This document shows positions 44,686 to 55,608 of a stretch of DNA of 64,000 nt, piece after piece. The stretch is from Lepidurus packardi. Its lineage: Eukaryota > Arthropoda > Branchiopoda > Notostraca > Triopsidae. A program made the position numbers and the translations under genes. Each line of letters begins with the position of its first letter. Within the stretch, counting starts at the first letter, position 1. The stretch is from assembly GCA_023053545.1 (NCBI GenBank), contig JAKZAN010000003.1, positions 1,577,501-1,641,500 on the forward strand, read 5' to 3'. The notes under the pieces were generated by a model. That model was not told where the DNA came from, did no database searches, and was given only the letters and a program-made list of their open reading frames with translations.

Positions 44686-45555
44686 TTAAAAGGCGCCATG
44701 AGAGCGAACTCGTTGTAGATGTAGTATAGCCGACACTGTCCCAGCTTGGAATAAAACAGGTAGACCAGTACCTGTCTTAATATAGATGTGAATTGTATCA
44801 ATGTAACCTCGACTAAGGGGGATATAGTAATTGTGATTAAAACTAGCTGAGACTAGGTCACCCTCTCTCATTTCGGTGGAAAGAGGGATGGTGCGTAAAA
44901 GAGGAGCGCTGGTATCCCCCACGAAACTCGATTGTATAATATCACAATAAACGTATAAATTGTGAGCACCACTTTTCAGATCTGGTGTTAGACTCGAATT
45001 ACATTCCCCACGACCTTTGACCACCCGTAATTTGTCCTGATCCATGAACCCTAAGATAGCTTTAACCCGTGCCGGTAAAATAATTTCGCAAGCTTCCAAA
45101 TCGGAACTCGGGGGTAGTTTCAAGCTCACTGTTTTCTTTTTGTCACGGTAAACAAATTCGACTCTCCGAGATTTATCCAATAGAGTCGGAAACATACGGT
45201 CAAGACCACTGTTGAGATCGCTCACCAACCGATCTATAGAATCGTACACTTCCAAATTGTGTAAATTGATTTTAGTTAGCTCTTCCTTCGATGAAATTTC
45301 TACTACTTCTTTGGTTAAACCATCAGTCTGTTTTTTAGATTTGATTTCACTGTGTGCAATCATAAAATTCTCTTCTTCGCTTAAAGTATGCATACTGTTC
45401 ACAAATAGAAATTCCACCAAAGCCACCTCATACTCATCTACAGGGACATGTATTGGTTCGCACAATAGAGTTCGATAATTACTCATAGTATTATGAGGAT
45501 AATGCGACATGGATGAGTTAGAAGGTAACGTGATATACTTTTCATTGTGGGTCAT
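44686..45555 (-). CDS. Penton-like protein, Polinton B copy
   Basis: 289 residues, intact, a few substitutions from A's copy (LLDKS for LSDKS, SASFN for SVSFN, LQRVRS for LRRVRS). It has the same ATGA overlap with the integrase stop (45552-45555) and the same 14-nt overlap with the core-like gene. Confidence 0.6.
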   Translation of the reverse strand: MTHNEKYITLPSNSSMSHYPHNTMSNYRTLLCEPIHVPVDEYEVALVEFLFVNSMHTLSEEENFMIAHSEIKSKKQTDGLTKEVVEISSKEELTKINLHNLEVYDSIDRLVSDLNSGLDRMFPTLLDKSRRVEFVYRDKKKTVSLKLPPSSDLEACEIILPARVKAILGFMDQDKLRVVKGRGECNSSLTPDLKSGAHNLYVYCDIIQSSFVGDTSAPLLRTIPLSTEMREGDLVSASFNHNYYIPLSRGYIDTIHIYIKTGTGLPVLFQAGTVSAILHLQRVRSHGAF

Positions 45556-46760
45556 GGTGACTGTCGACTAGATCGCATGCGACCCGAATACAGATTGCTG
45601 GGAGGTTTTAAAGTCTTCCGTGTGCGGACAAAGTCTTGCCAGAAAGGTGTTAACTCTCGAGCGTTTACCCAAGTATTGAACTCGGTTGGCCAACCTTTCC
45701 ATGTTATATAGTACTCGGTCTCACCCACCGAGTTGCAACGTTGTTTGAGCACTTTTTCGATGGGGTACAAAGCTTTAAAGTTAGGTGGCGCCACATGGGT
45801 TAATTCAATACCGTAAAATTGACCAATAATATCTTCATTTTGGAGATCAACTAAATTGTAAGTTACAGGTTGAGTAAGATTCACCGTTTCAATCTTGTAT
45901 ATCTCGTATGTGTTTTAAACAATATAGCCTTTATTAAAAAATGGTTTTGTATCGTTTTTAATCCGTACGTAATCACCTACACTGAAGGTGGGCTGACGAG
46001 TTTTAACAGCTGCACTGCGCATCTTATGAATATGTCGAGCTACCTCATCTTGGTTTTCCACGGTGACTTCCACAGGAGCCCGACCAATGGTTCGATGGTA
46101 ACTCCGATTGTAGTTATCCACTAATTGTGGCAACACATCTATGAAACGTTCGGTATGATGTTGAGTCATGTAACGCGAGATTCGCTCTAGGAGGGTGCGA
46201 TGGACTCGTTCCACAATCGGTGCTTTAGTTTCTTGAGTCCGAGTTAGATAAAATTTGACACCTACGTCTTTAAGATATTTTTGGAACGCGTGATTGAGAA
46301 ATTCTGTACCCTGATCCGTGTTGAAATGTTTGGGTATTAATCTTGTGTTTGTAATATGTTGTTGTAAGGTTGCGAGTACAGTAGGTCCAGTCTTGTTGGA
46401 GATAGGATAGACCCAGAGATAACGACTATGAACATCAATAATAGTAAAAAGAAAGTTCATTCCATTATTCATTCGACTCCAGCGTTGTACATCAACCAAA
46501 TCAGCCTGCCAAAGATCATGAAGCGTAGAAGTGATTACATATCGACGTGGAAAGCGACGAGGATTGTTCCGATGTAGAGTATAACTATTAAGATAGCTCA
46601 AAGCTTGGCGGGCGGTGGTAAGGTTAATATTAGCGGCTTTCGGGTATTGCTGTTTGGCGTAACGCAACAAACGTTGTAAACCACCATAAGCACCCAAAGA
46701 CGAAGGATCCGTATAGAGTTGATGCCAATCGTCTCGAGTAAGCCATGTCTTTTCTACCAT
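45552..46760 (-). pseudogene. Integrase of Polinton B with in-frame stop
   Basis: Identical plan to A's integrase, with the D,D35E triad intact in the first 281 codons. The base change CAA to TAA at 45915-45917 stops the protein before the end of the SH3-like region and the chromodomain. The rest of the frame to 45552 remains open. A truncated protein might still fold its catalytic core but would lack chromatin targeting. Confidence 0.9.
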
Positions 46761-46761
46761 T

Positions 46762-47622
46762 TCAAACTAAATTTTGCCACTGAGGACTTGATCCAGCTCG
46801 AGCGCGTTTATACGATCGGGTGACTCTAGGGCTGGGTGGAGTGATACCGCGCGAATGGAGCAGTTTCAAACGTTCAATCTCTTTTAGCCGTTTCTCTTTA
46901 ACAATAAGCTGGGTGGGAAAATTAATATCGGCTAACGCGCGTGAAAAATCATCCATTCGAGGTAAAAAGCGACCCTTGTTGTGTGAAAAGAGATCTCTCA
47001 TGTAATCTGACACATGGCTGTTTTCTATAGTTTCCCCATATAGTTTTAGAGTACTGTCAGGATTAACTGTAATTATGTGTGCATATTCAGGTTTTGTAAG
47101 ATACTCGCTAGCTGTCAACGCTTTCTCACGATATTGGTCGTCCACTTTAACCATAAATTGGGTAACGCTGGGGGTCTCTTCAACACTTGACTGCAATGGA
47201 CTATCATACATGTCGGGTTTAGAAATGTTATTAATCGGTGTTTGAAAAGGTTGTGGTGAAAAGCTGCGAGTGGCGTTTACACGTGTGGGTGTTAAATCAC
47301 TCTCAACACCCTCATGTTTTAAAGATGGAACCGTGGGAACAGGGGGTAAAGAAACATGTGTTGACGATGCAGCCCTCTCATGACCTGGGTGAGCAGCCTT
47401 GTAGCGTTGAAACGTTTTTTCAAACAGGTGCAACTTATTCTCAATGCTTAATTCAGGATTATTGAGAATATTCCGCATTTCCTCTTCCGCCCGATAAAAT
47501 TCTGTTAGTTTGAAACTGGGGGGCGGTTTTATGGCAGACTGCGATTCCCGATGCAAAACTTGATCAATTTTGTTGGCTATGTCTAGCGGCACTAACCGCA
47601 TGGGACGCGCTGCTTTGGCCAT
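46762..47622 (-). CDS. Unknown 286-aa protein, Polinton B copy
   Basis: Intact, with three or so substitutions relative to A (SLPPVP for SLPSVP, RVNATRS for RVNHTRS). Same overlap with the small basic gene. No domain recognised. Confidence 0.6.
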   Translation of the reverse strand: MAKAARPMRLVPLDIANKIDQVLHRESQSAIKPPPSFKLTEFYRAEEEMRNILNNPELSIENKLHLFEKTFQRYKAAHPGHERAASSTHVSLPPVPTVPSLKHEGVESDLTPTRVNATRSFSPQPFQTPINNISKPDMYDSPLQSSVEETPSVTQFMVKVDDQYREKALTASEYLTKPEYAHIITVNPDSTLKLYGETIENSHVSDYMRDLFSHNKGRFLPRMDDFSRALADINFPTQLIVKEKRLKEIERLKLLHSRGITPPSPRVTRSYKRARAGSSPQWQNLV

Positions 47623-47941
47623 GGCGACGTAAAAAAGCTAAAGCGGGGTTAAGTACGTTTAAAATAAATCCTCCACCCTTCTGTACTATTCGTTTATGAC
47701 GATAGCGGAAACTCTGTTTGGATTGAGCCAAATCTCGAAGAATAGACTTGAAACGACGTAGCTTTTGTTTCTCTTTTTCCTGAAGAGGGATAACACCCTT
47801 GACTAAATTCAAGATGATTTCGCAAATAACGTTAATAAGGGGTCGGTCAGCGTTCTGAAGGATAATTTGACGGAGTTTGGGCTGACAGCGACATAAAGTT
47901 TTCAAATAAGGTTTGTATTTCTTCACCTGTTTAAGACACAT
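47564..47941 (-). CDS. Small basic Polinton protein, B copy
   Basis: 125 residues, identical to the copy at 33493-33870. Basic helix and GGG-hydrophobic tail as described there. Confidence 0.6.
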   Translation of the reverse strand: MCLKQVKKYKPYLKTLCRCQPKLRQIILQNADRPLINVICEIILNLVKGVIPLQEKEKQKLRRFKSILRDLAQSKQSFRYRHKRIVQKGGGFILNVLNPALAFLRRHGQSSASHAVSAARHSQQN

Positions 47942-47987
47942 CCTCTCGTTGTCTGTTTACCTCCAAAGCCAGTGTGCGACTAAAGGT

Positions 47988-48131
47988 TTACCCACTCGAA
48001 GATCGCGCTTTAAAGGCTAAAATAAGACGCGTCATAATCGACAACCATTCAGCTAGAGTTTGAAGGGTTTGCGTGGCAACCTGTCGACAGCGAGTGCGCC
48101 ATTTCTTCCCAAATCTTTTATCATGAACCAT
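47988..48131 (-). CDS. Small ORF, 47 aa, B copy
   Basis: Same sequence and place as 33917-34060. Coding status uncertain. Confidence 0.3.
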   Translation of the reverse strand: MVHDKRFGKKWRTRCRQVATQTLQTLAEWLSIMTRLILAFKARSSSG

Positions 48132-48194
48132 CTTGCAGCTTCAAAGGTTGAGTGACAACTAAACTAGACATGGGTTATAGACACAATTTAAACT

Positions 48195-51100
48195 TTATTC
48201 ATCATCTTCATTACAATATCCGTAAGCGTGACTGGTAACAAGATCTGGGAGCCAGAAACGTTTATCATCAAGAGCAGACAATGACAATTTACGAGTTTGA
48301 TAAGTATAAATTTGATGGTTGAATGAGCGGAGAGTGGTATTGGTAGTATATACCTCGCTGCGCTCACCATACAACACTTGACGGTAAAGGTCTAACGATA
48401 ATTCACGACGGGTGGCTTCTCGGGTAGTGCCCTTGGCCTTTCGTTGTTCTTCACCCGTGTCAAAACGTATACAATAGAGTTTGGGTCGTAAAGCTACAAT
48501 TTCCACAATACGGTTTTGTCCAGCCTCGTTCTTAAACATGCCTAGACGTTTATCGTTGTCAGCATAGTAATATGGACTGGATGGATGTTGGTTGGAGGTA
48601 TCAAAGTGGGTGGTTAGACGATGACGCATCTCTTCCCAGAATCCGGTAGGGCTTTCCACACTGTAGCAAAAACTGTCGGTATCGGTAAAAACCAAGCGGC
48701 AGCGCGAACCAAAATGTGGGCGAATAATGTTGTAGTGGAAATCGTACATATGCATTTTGGCTAATTCCAATATTGCAAAACCTACAAGGATTGGTTTGTT
48801 ATAAAAAACGTCGGTTTTTCTCATCTGGATGAGTGCTAAATCATTCGAAATGCGTCGTGCATGGCTGAAGGCTGGACTGGCTGTTAAACTCACAAGAGTT
48901 TTCTCGTTGTTTATTACGTAGATGTTGACTCGGTTGTCTACGTTTTCTACAGTTTTACCTGAAATGTTAACCGAAGGTTAGTCAAAAGTATGAGTTTAAG
49001 TTAGAATGATTTTACCAAAGATGGAATTATTCATCAGTTTGAATGATTCACGATCAGCGTCATTGGTGGCGGCAGCTCGCAAAGCGGTGTTGCATTCGAT
49101 GTAGGGCTGAAACAGCGTTGTCTGACGAAATCTGATACCACCATGCATTCGGGTCACTAACAATCCGTGACTTAAAGCCAGCTGCAACATTCTGTAATGA
49201 ATCAGATATTTTTCTTTAGCGTTTAAGGTGACACATAGTTTTTCAACACGAGAGGGAAATGTTTTCCCATCCTTCAGATAATGCTCTTGGATTGCGGGGC
49301 TTAGCATATCCCATGTTATTTGTTCTTTGCGAGACATAAAGGGAAAATCGTCGTGTTCTTCGTGTAAATGGGCAGGATATTCCATGTCGACTAGTAGGGC
49401 ATAACCATAGAGCGAATCTGGGGTTAACGAGAGGATTTCGTTCAAACTGGGGCATTCTTTGGTTGATAACCAGCAAATTCCATCGGTGGGTAAAGCTTGA
49501 ACCATCGCCCATCCATACAAGTTGTTAGCATCGATATATTCGATGGAGCTATTAGGGCGTGTAGGATCATAATGTGGCAAGTCTGGTAAATTGGCTACAG
49601 CATGACGTTGGGACACCATGGTTAGCCCCCCTCGCACGTTTTGTTTAACCATACTATGCATGGTTACATCGGTCATAAGTTCCATCGTCACCCCCGTTGT
49701 GTACAAACAGGCGTTCCAGCTAAAATGCGAAATGCTGTAAAAATGGGCTACATCCAAACCCGAATGGTGATAGGTTGTTTGACGTAAGGTGGAAAAGCAG
49801 TCGGCTAGAATGCGGACATCGCACTCTAAATACAAGTTGTGATAGTCGCGTAATGTGCGACATTGGAAAGTATCCCAAACGTTTTGTGCATGAATGTAAT
49901 CCTCATCTGAAACTGAGCAACCAGTTAGGGTGGAGAAAAAGGCCAGTTGAGATGGTAAATGTGGTAAATCAAGAGCTGTCAGACTAGTCATGAACTCGTA
50001 GGGAAATATCCCTTTGCGCGCTAAGAGTTTGAGTTTCTCTTGATTCCCCGCTACCGCAGCCGCACGGTTCAAACATTGAAAGGAGTGGAGCCCCTTTTTC
50101 AAGAGAACTTGAGCCCAACGTTCCAAACTAGTGTTCATAAATTGAAGACTGTCCAGAAAGCGAACGTTATCAACTTTAAAAGTCAAGAACTTTTCCATGG
50201 ATTTGGGGATAATGTCAATGTCTTGCCCGTAATGCTCCAATGCTTGACAGATGAAATGTCCATCGTAATTCCTAGAAACAACAGATTATTTGGATTCGGT
50301 TTATCGGTTTTCACAGATACTTACTGTAAATTGTGGAAGTAGACAGGTAATTCGTAGTTTTCCAATTTACAATGGAGATTACAACCTCGGTGAGCAATAC
50401 CCCGGAAAGAACCGTCAAAATGATCATGATCTATCATACGCTCGGACAAATCTTGGGGTAAGGGTTTCTTGCAGTGTACGCATATAGTAGCTGTATGTCG
50501 GGCTCTTATTGCCATTGACACATCTTTTTCATTGAGGGGAAAATTTGTTGAGCGCACCACTTGTTCAAGATTTGCTGCTGTTTCTAAGATGTTTTGTAGG
50601 AAAATCTGACCTGCATTAGGGCCAACATAGCGCTGGTATGCCACTTCACTCCCCTGCAGGTCGAGCACCAAATAACAAAAAGATAGAGCTTCGTGACGAT
50701 GAAGCTTTTGATTGACGGGAGAGTGTTCTTCATCAGTTGGATCATAAGAAACTAAAAGAGATTCAAAATCGGCAAAAGCTATGTAAGGGGCACGTTGTGC
50801 TGCATTAAAACATCGCATCTGAACAAAATCGTTCTTCCCAGGAGTGGGGAGTCGAACTGCTTTTTGTTTGTTTTCCAAACAGTACATTTTATGAGCATCT
50901 AGGGACCGGGAACTTTTAAACGCGTTTAGACATTTGAGACAATAATGATCCTTATGTAGTTGATCTTTACCCAACAAACGATTTGGTGAAAGAATAGGCC
51001 AGAAATGTCCTTGCCCCGGACCGGTGCATGTATACAAAAGATTAACCGGTTCTTGGCAGAGGGTGGTGTTGGGTTTGAAAAAGGTTTTCCCAGAAATACG

Positions 51101-52261
51101 AAAAGGATAAATATTTCGAGGGGTGGCAACAAGAGTTGGTGGGAGTTTAGAGCGTTTAGGATTTTCTGCTTCTTCATCACTCTCGTCAAAACATCCAAAC
51201 GGTAAAGTATCAAAAGCTAAGATATTAATAGCGATTGAATGGGCTTCTTCAAAAGCAGTTATGTCTTGAATTTTAACAGGATAGGTTAGCACTTGTGGAT
51301 TAATGGTCGGTAATCTGTCGGGATAACGGGCGAAGAGATCATCTAAACTTTTAGCACTATGATGTTTTATAAAAAACTGAGAATTTTCGTCAGTTGCAGC
51401 ATGTTGACGAGCTAGCACCGCTTTGACCGCGTAGACAAAACATTGATCACCGCAACGTTCGATATTAACAACAGCTTTGCGTTTAGCGATGCCGGCAGGT
51501 AACCGTATCTGGTGAGAGTCGTTACCACTACCTGCCATAGGAACAAACGTGGTCACTGAAGCTCGAAGCTCACTAATGTACTCCATCCGCCAACCAGAAC
51601 CAGCTTGATTCTGACGATTGTGGATCACGTTGGCAATATGATCAAATGCATTTTGCATAACTTGATTTAAATCTGAAGTTGGGAGCACGATAACATACAC
51701 ACTGTGGAAAAAACGGGGGTAGCGTTCGCTGCGGTTGATTTCAGGAGTGTTTATGATTTTACTCATAACGCTATGAACTACAAATTTGATTTTCACAGAC
51801 AAACTCTTTCGTAGTTGAGCTTTCAATAATCCGAGAATTTGTGAACTATACTCGCTCATCAATTGTTCGGCTGTTACAATCGGGTAACGCTCAGGTCCAA
51901 CAATCAATCGATATTCCCGCAAATGTCCAGCTAGTGTACTATTCAATTCAAAAAATTCATTGTGGTTAGATTCAATCGATTGCGGTGGTGGTATATTGCG
52001 TGTGAGAGGTTCTGCAACACTTGTTGGAGGGGGTGGTGAAAGGGCGATCGTTGGCAGAGGATTTAAAATTTGACGACGACGTTTCAAACGTCGTTGTCGA
52101 CGCTTGATGCCGCGATTGAGAGTTCGAGTACGGATTGATGGGTGTGGAGCGGGGAATTCTTCGCCAGCACCTGCTTGTGACTCGTCATCCTCATCAACAT
52201 CAATACCTAATTCACGAATCAAATCGCCTAAGATTGGACTATATTCAGAATTCATTGTCAA
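48195..52261 (-). CDS. DNA polymerase B, Polinton B copy
   Basis: Exons 52261-50325, 50271-49016 and 48958-48195, with introns of 53 bp (50272-50324) and 57 bp (48959-49015) at the same places and with the same splice sites as in A. All exonuclease and polymerase motifs (FADFES, DANNLYGWAM, NNSIFGKT, FTDTDS) and the endonuclease-VII-like zinc domain are intact. Differences from A are isolated substitutions (for example DEDD for DHDD near residue 24, and PFMSRKE for PFLPRKE in exon 2). The polymerase thus remains whole in an element whose protease, core gene and integrase are damaged. Confidence 0.92.
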
Positions 52262-52351
52262 ACGCTGTCCTGAGGGCTACTGAGCACGATTTTCATGGCA
52301 TGTTAGTGCTTAAAGACTCGGAACTAGAAGAGGAGGAACTCATTTGTTAGT

Positions 52352-53014
52352 ATGGAGGCGTTGTTTAGACATCCAGTGCGCATCCTCATTGCTGGTCCTT
52401 CACAATCGGGTAAAAGCGAGGTGGTAGCCCAGCTGCTTCGACAACTATCGTCAATGTTCACTCCCTGTCCTGAACGTATACGCTATTGTTATGGAGCGTG
52501 GCAACCGCTTTTTGCACAACTCCAGTCGGAGTTGGACAATATTACTTTTCAAGCCGGGTTTGACGAAAATGATATTAAAGAAACTTTACCAGCCAACAGT
52601 TTACTCATTCTGGATGATCTGATGGAAACTATAGATGGTAAATCAAAAGCATTGGAGAACATCTTTACCAAACATTCCCACCATGCCAATATCTCCGTCA
52701 TCATGATTACACAAAACCCGTTTTATAGCAACCTTCGCACCATCTCTCTTAATTGCTCCCACATGTTTCTAATGAAAACTGCTCGAGATGTTACTCAAAT
52801 TCGAGCTATTGGAGCTCAAATGTTCCCTGGTAAACTGAGATATTTTATGGATGCGTACGAGCATGCCTGTGAAGAACCTTACTCTTATTTGATGCTCTCC
52901 TTCGATCCCAACACTCCTGACACTCATCGTCTTATGTCAGATATTTTCAACATGAAAGGTGAACCTATTGTATATGAAAGAGTGCACCAGCCTGTAAAAA
53001 CCGTTAGGAAATAA
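52352..53014 (+). CDS. Packaging ATPase, Polinton B copy
   Basis: 220 residues. Walker A and Walker B are unchanged. It differs from A at residue 27 (Gln for Arg) and within the last 20 residues (FNMKGEP, VKTVRK). Divergent from PolB across 90 bp. Downstream sequence is unrelated to that in A. Confidence 0.9.
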   Translation: MEALFRHPVRILIAGPSQSGKSEVVAQLLRQLSSMFTPCPERIRYCYGAWQPLFAQLQSELDNITFQAGFDENDIKETLPANSLLILDDLMETIDGKSKALENIFTKHSHHANISVIMITQNPFYSNLRTISLNCSHMFLMKTARDVTQIRAIGAQMFPGKLRYFMDAYEHACEEPYSYLMLSFDPNTPDTHRLMSDIFNMKGEPIVYERVHQPVKTVRK

Positions 53015-53092
53015 AAAAAATGTTTCCTATTTTAAAGAACTCTTCCTCAGTATGATATATTCTTTGTTCAGTACAGTCGCTCGAATAGGAAA

Positions 53093-53416
53093 ATGAAACA
53101 TGTTTGGTGTTTGGTGTGGATGTTTTTAACTGTTGTTAACAGTTTCAAGGGTAAGACGCAATAATCACCGGTCTCTATTTGGTAACACTTCTTTTCTCTT
53201 TTACTAGTTTGTCCTAATGATAAATTAGGTTGTGAGGTTTGTCGAAGTGTTCCGGGATGCTACTATGGAGTATACGTTTGGGGAGGGCAGCATGTATGTC
53301 ACCCTATCTCTAAACGTGTTAAGGGGAACAGAATAAATTTTTTTTTACTTGTTCGGAAAACACAACCATGTCAACTTCTTCTCCAAATCTCAACGGTACA
53401 ACAACAGCTCTTTTGA
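53093..53416 (+). CDS. Secreted six-cysteine cargo protein, spliced
   Basis: Exon 1 (53093-53150) encodes a typical signal peptide (MKHVWCLVWMFLTVVNS). A 57-bp intron follows (53151-53207, GTAAGA...CTAG), and exon 2 (53208-53416) completes 88 residues. After the signal peptide come six Cys at 21, 28, 31, 37, 50 and 74 and dibasic sites at 55-56 and 69-70. This suggests a small disulfide-linked secreted protein or peptide precursor. I recognise no family. The gene lies on the plus strand between the ATPase and the right TIR of B, where A has a different gene. Its exon 2 is partly inside the right inverted arm, so a 5'-truncated mirror copy lies at 27083-27277. The spliced model rests on splice-site pattern and frame only. 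Confidence 0.55.
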
Positions 53417-53800
53417 TAACTACATTTATTGTGTAACATTGTAGTATTCTATAAATTTCTTTTGATAGAACAATCTACCAAGCTAATGGAAGTTCCATCA
53501 TCATCAACGTCTGTAAATCCTACAATGTTCACAATAACTACCGGTATGAAGTTTACATATCTATAACAAACCTCTTAATCTTGAAGTAGAATCGTATGTT
53601 ACATCCACCAATGATTTTAAATATCTCTCTCGCAACAACACCCACCTTCCAATCTTTGAATCGGTTGGTGGTGATGATAAAGATGTGGAAGAATCTACAA
53701 ATCGTATAGCTTTCACAATAACTACTGGTATGAACTTTACATATCTAACAAACTTTTTAATGGATTTAAAGTAGAATCGTATGTTGCAACTGAGGAGCTT
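53417..53800 (+). repeat. Inner part of the B terminus with a 75-bp direct repeat
   Basis: Two similar segments (about 53528-53602 and 53708-53785) both carry TTCACAATAACTAC, then GGTATGAA, TTTACATATCTA and AAGTAGAATCGTATGTT. Each includes a peptide FTITTGM-x-FTYL but in different phases. The intervening frame 53548-53773 is open for about 75 codons. Coding status unknown. Confidence 0.5.
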
Positions 53801-54024
53801 GAGGGGAGTGTGAGCTGACAAGCACCCTAGCCAGAGGGGCTGTGCAAACGCAAGAGTTGGTGAGTTGGTGTTATCAGTGTGTGTGCAACAGTTGATAGCC
53901 TGATGAGCATGATGGCACACTCTCCAAAAAAAAATCTTACAGTGTAGTGAAACCACCAACCATTATTTTGAATGAATTTGTAATTGTATTTGTTGAAAAA
54001 ATACATTTCGAAGGTTAAACTTAC

Positions 54025-54350
54025 AAAAAGTGTCATTAACTTTAATGTCTATTTTTGAAAAAGTGTCTTTACTTAAATGTGTGTGTATTTTGTGAAAAAA
54101 GTGTCTTTAACTTAAATGATGAATCTCGAAAAGTGTCTTTAACTTTAATGTCTATTCTCGAAAAAGTGTCCTTAACTTTAATGTTGATTCTGAAAAAGTG
54201 TCTTTAACTTTAATGTCTATTCTCGAAAAAGTGTCCTTAACTTTAATGTCGAATCTGAAAAAGTGTCTTTAACTTTAATGGTAATCCTGAAAAAGTGTCT
54301 TTAACTTTAATGTCGAGTCCGAAAAAGTGTCTTTAACTTTAATGGTAATT
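54025..54350 (-). repeat. Minisatellite in the right TIR of Polinton B
   Basis: About ten copies of the AAGTGTCTTTAACTTTAA type unit, mirror of 26150-26470. Confidence 0.9.
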
Positions 54351-54613
54351 AAGTTTGTTTGCGGAGGACACTGTTGTCGACACGAGAGCTGCTCAATTGT
54401 GAGGACAGCGCCAACGTGAAAGTGGCGGAAACGCTAGAAACTAGGTGTTGTCAAACCATACTGCGCAGGCGTCAGGGCGGGGACTAGGGGAGAAATGAAG
54501 GCATCCTATTGGTGCAGCCATAAAAGGGGCGGGGCTTGGGAGAAATGGAGGCTTCCTATTGGTGCGGCAGTAATGGAGGTGGCAGTAATGGTGGTACCTA
54601 TACTACTGTTTAG

Positions 54614-55056
54614 TTATCATTATGCGTATTTAAGGCGAAGAAGAGTGATATTTTTATGTTTGATGAGATTCATATTCGTAACCACACCGAGTATGATCAC
54701 ATAAAAAAAACATTTATAGGTAGGGTAGATATGGAAGACGATGACGACGGTCTTCCAGAAGTTCGCGAAGCTCTGGTAGTTATGATCTCATGCCTGAATG
54801 AGGGATGGAAGCTCCCGGTAGGGGATTTTTTAACTTCAGGACTTAGTGCGGAAGACAAGAGAAATCTTTTCAGGTTACAATACTGTTGCTTCATGACCAT
54901 GGTGCAGAGATCGTATCATTGAAATTTGATGAGAAAGAAGTTCGGAGCCATTTTGGATCATCCGTATCGTACGTCGTTCTTCGAGTACCCACCAGATGCC
55001 AGCAAAAGGGTGTATATCTTTCCTTATCCGTGCCATTTGCTCCCATTGGCTCGTAA
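54614..55056 (+). pseudogene. P-element/THAP9-like transposase fragment, right-arm copy
   Basis: Mirror of 25443-25885 with the same frameshift near 54885. The open frame begins at 54614, seven bases after the Polinton terminus, so the Polinton landed in or beside this relic. Confidence 0.7.
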
Positions 55057-55385
55057 CACTTTCTGACAAGAAAAAACTTTACGTAAGTAGCGGCACAAGA
55101 GAGATAACATTAGGACCCTCACACGAAAGTAAGAAAAGTGAAAGTGTCGGCTAACCGACTCAAAGATCTTCACGTCAACTTTTAGAAGCCAAAAATGAAA
55201 GGAAAATTAGCTGCTCAGCTTTTAGCCTATCCGCGGCTACAAGTATAGAAAATTGTTTCTCATTCTTTTCCGGAGAACGTCCTATGTAAGAAACAATAAA
55301 CAAACGAGACAATATAACATTCATGAGGAGATGCATATGTATGTCATCGATAAACCAATTCAACTCATTGAACAAATACGTTAAC

Positions 55386-55608
55386 CAGCGGTTCTCAAAC
55401 TATGTGCCGCGATAGGCTTGCAGGGGCACCACGAAAGGTTCCTATAATTGCATAGATGCATATAATATGATAGATGTAATTGCAGCCACTATATAGCCCT
55501 ATGTTCTAAGGGGCGCCGCGCGAGCTGCGAATATGTTCCGAGGGGCGCCGCGGCGAATTGGGGGGATACTGTTAGTGCGTCGCGAACAAACAAGTTTGAG
55601 AACCCCTG
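55386..55608. mobile_element. hAT MITE (223 bp), right-arm copy
   Basis: Mirror of 24891-25113 with ends CAGCGGTTCTCAAACT and AAGTTTGAGAACCCCTG. Confidence 0.7.

Larger units (their letters stand above)
42159..44699 (-). pseudogene. Core-like gene of Polinton B, split by a transposon
   Basis: The N-terminal part (44699-44332, up to KTPLQRQL) and the basic C-terminal part (42348-42159) flank a 1,981-bp insertion. Relative to A, the C-terminal part also lacks 9 nt in the Arg run. The offset between A and B coordinates changes from 12097 to 14071 across the gene. This equals 1981 + 2 - 9, so insertion size and 2-bp duplication are consistent. Confidence 0.9.
40645..54607 (-). mobile_element. 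Polinton/Maverick B, interrupted by A
   Basis: Same gene order and orientation as A, about 99% similar at protein level. It starts abruptly within the protease gene, where A is inserted. Its missing left part (protease C-terminus and left TIR) is not in the window. The right TIR ends at 54607 and is followed by GTTTAG and the THAP9-like fragment. Three B genes are damaged: protease, core-like protein and integrase. Confidence 0.93.

Noticed and set aside
25886..54613. CTAAAC/GTTTAG as Polinton target duplication
   Set aside because: They are reverse complements, as expected for the inverted arms, not a direct duplication.
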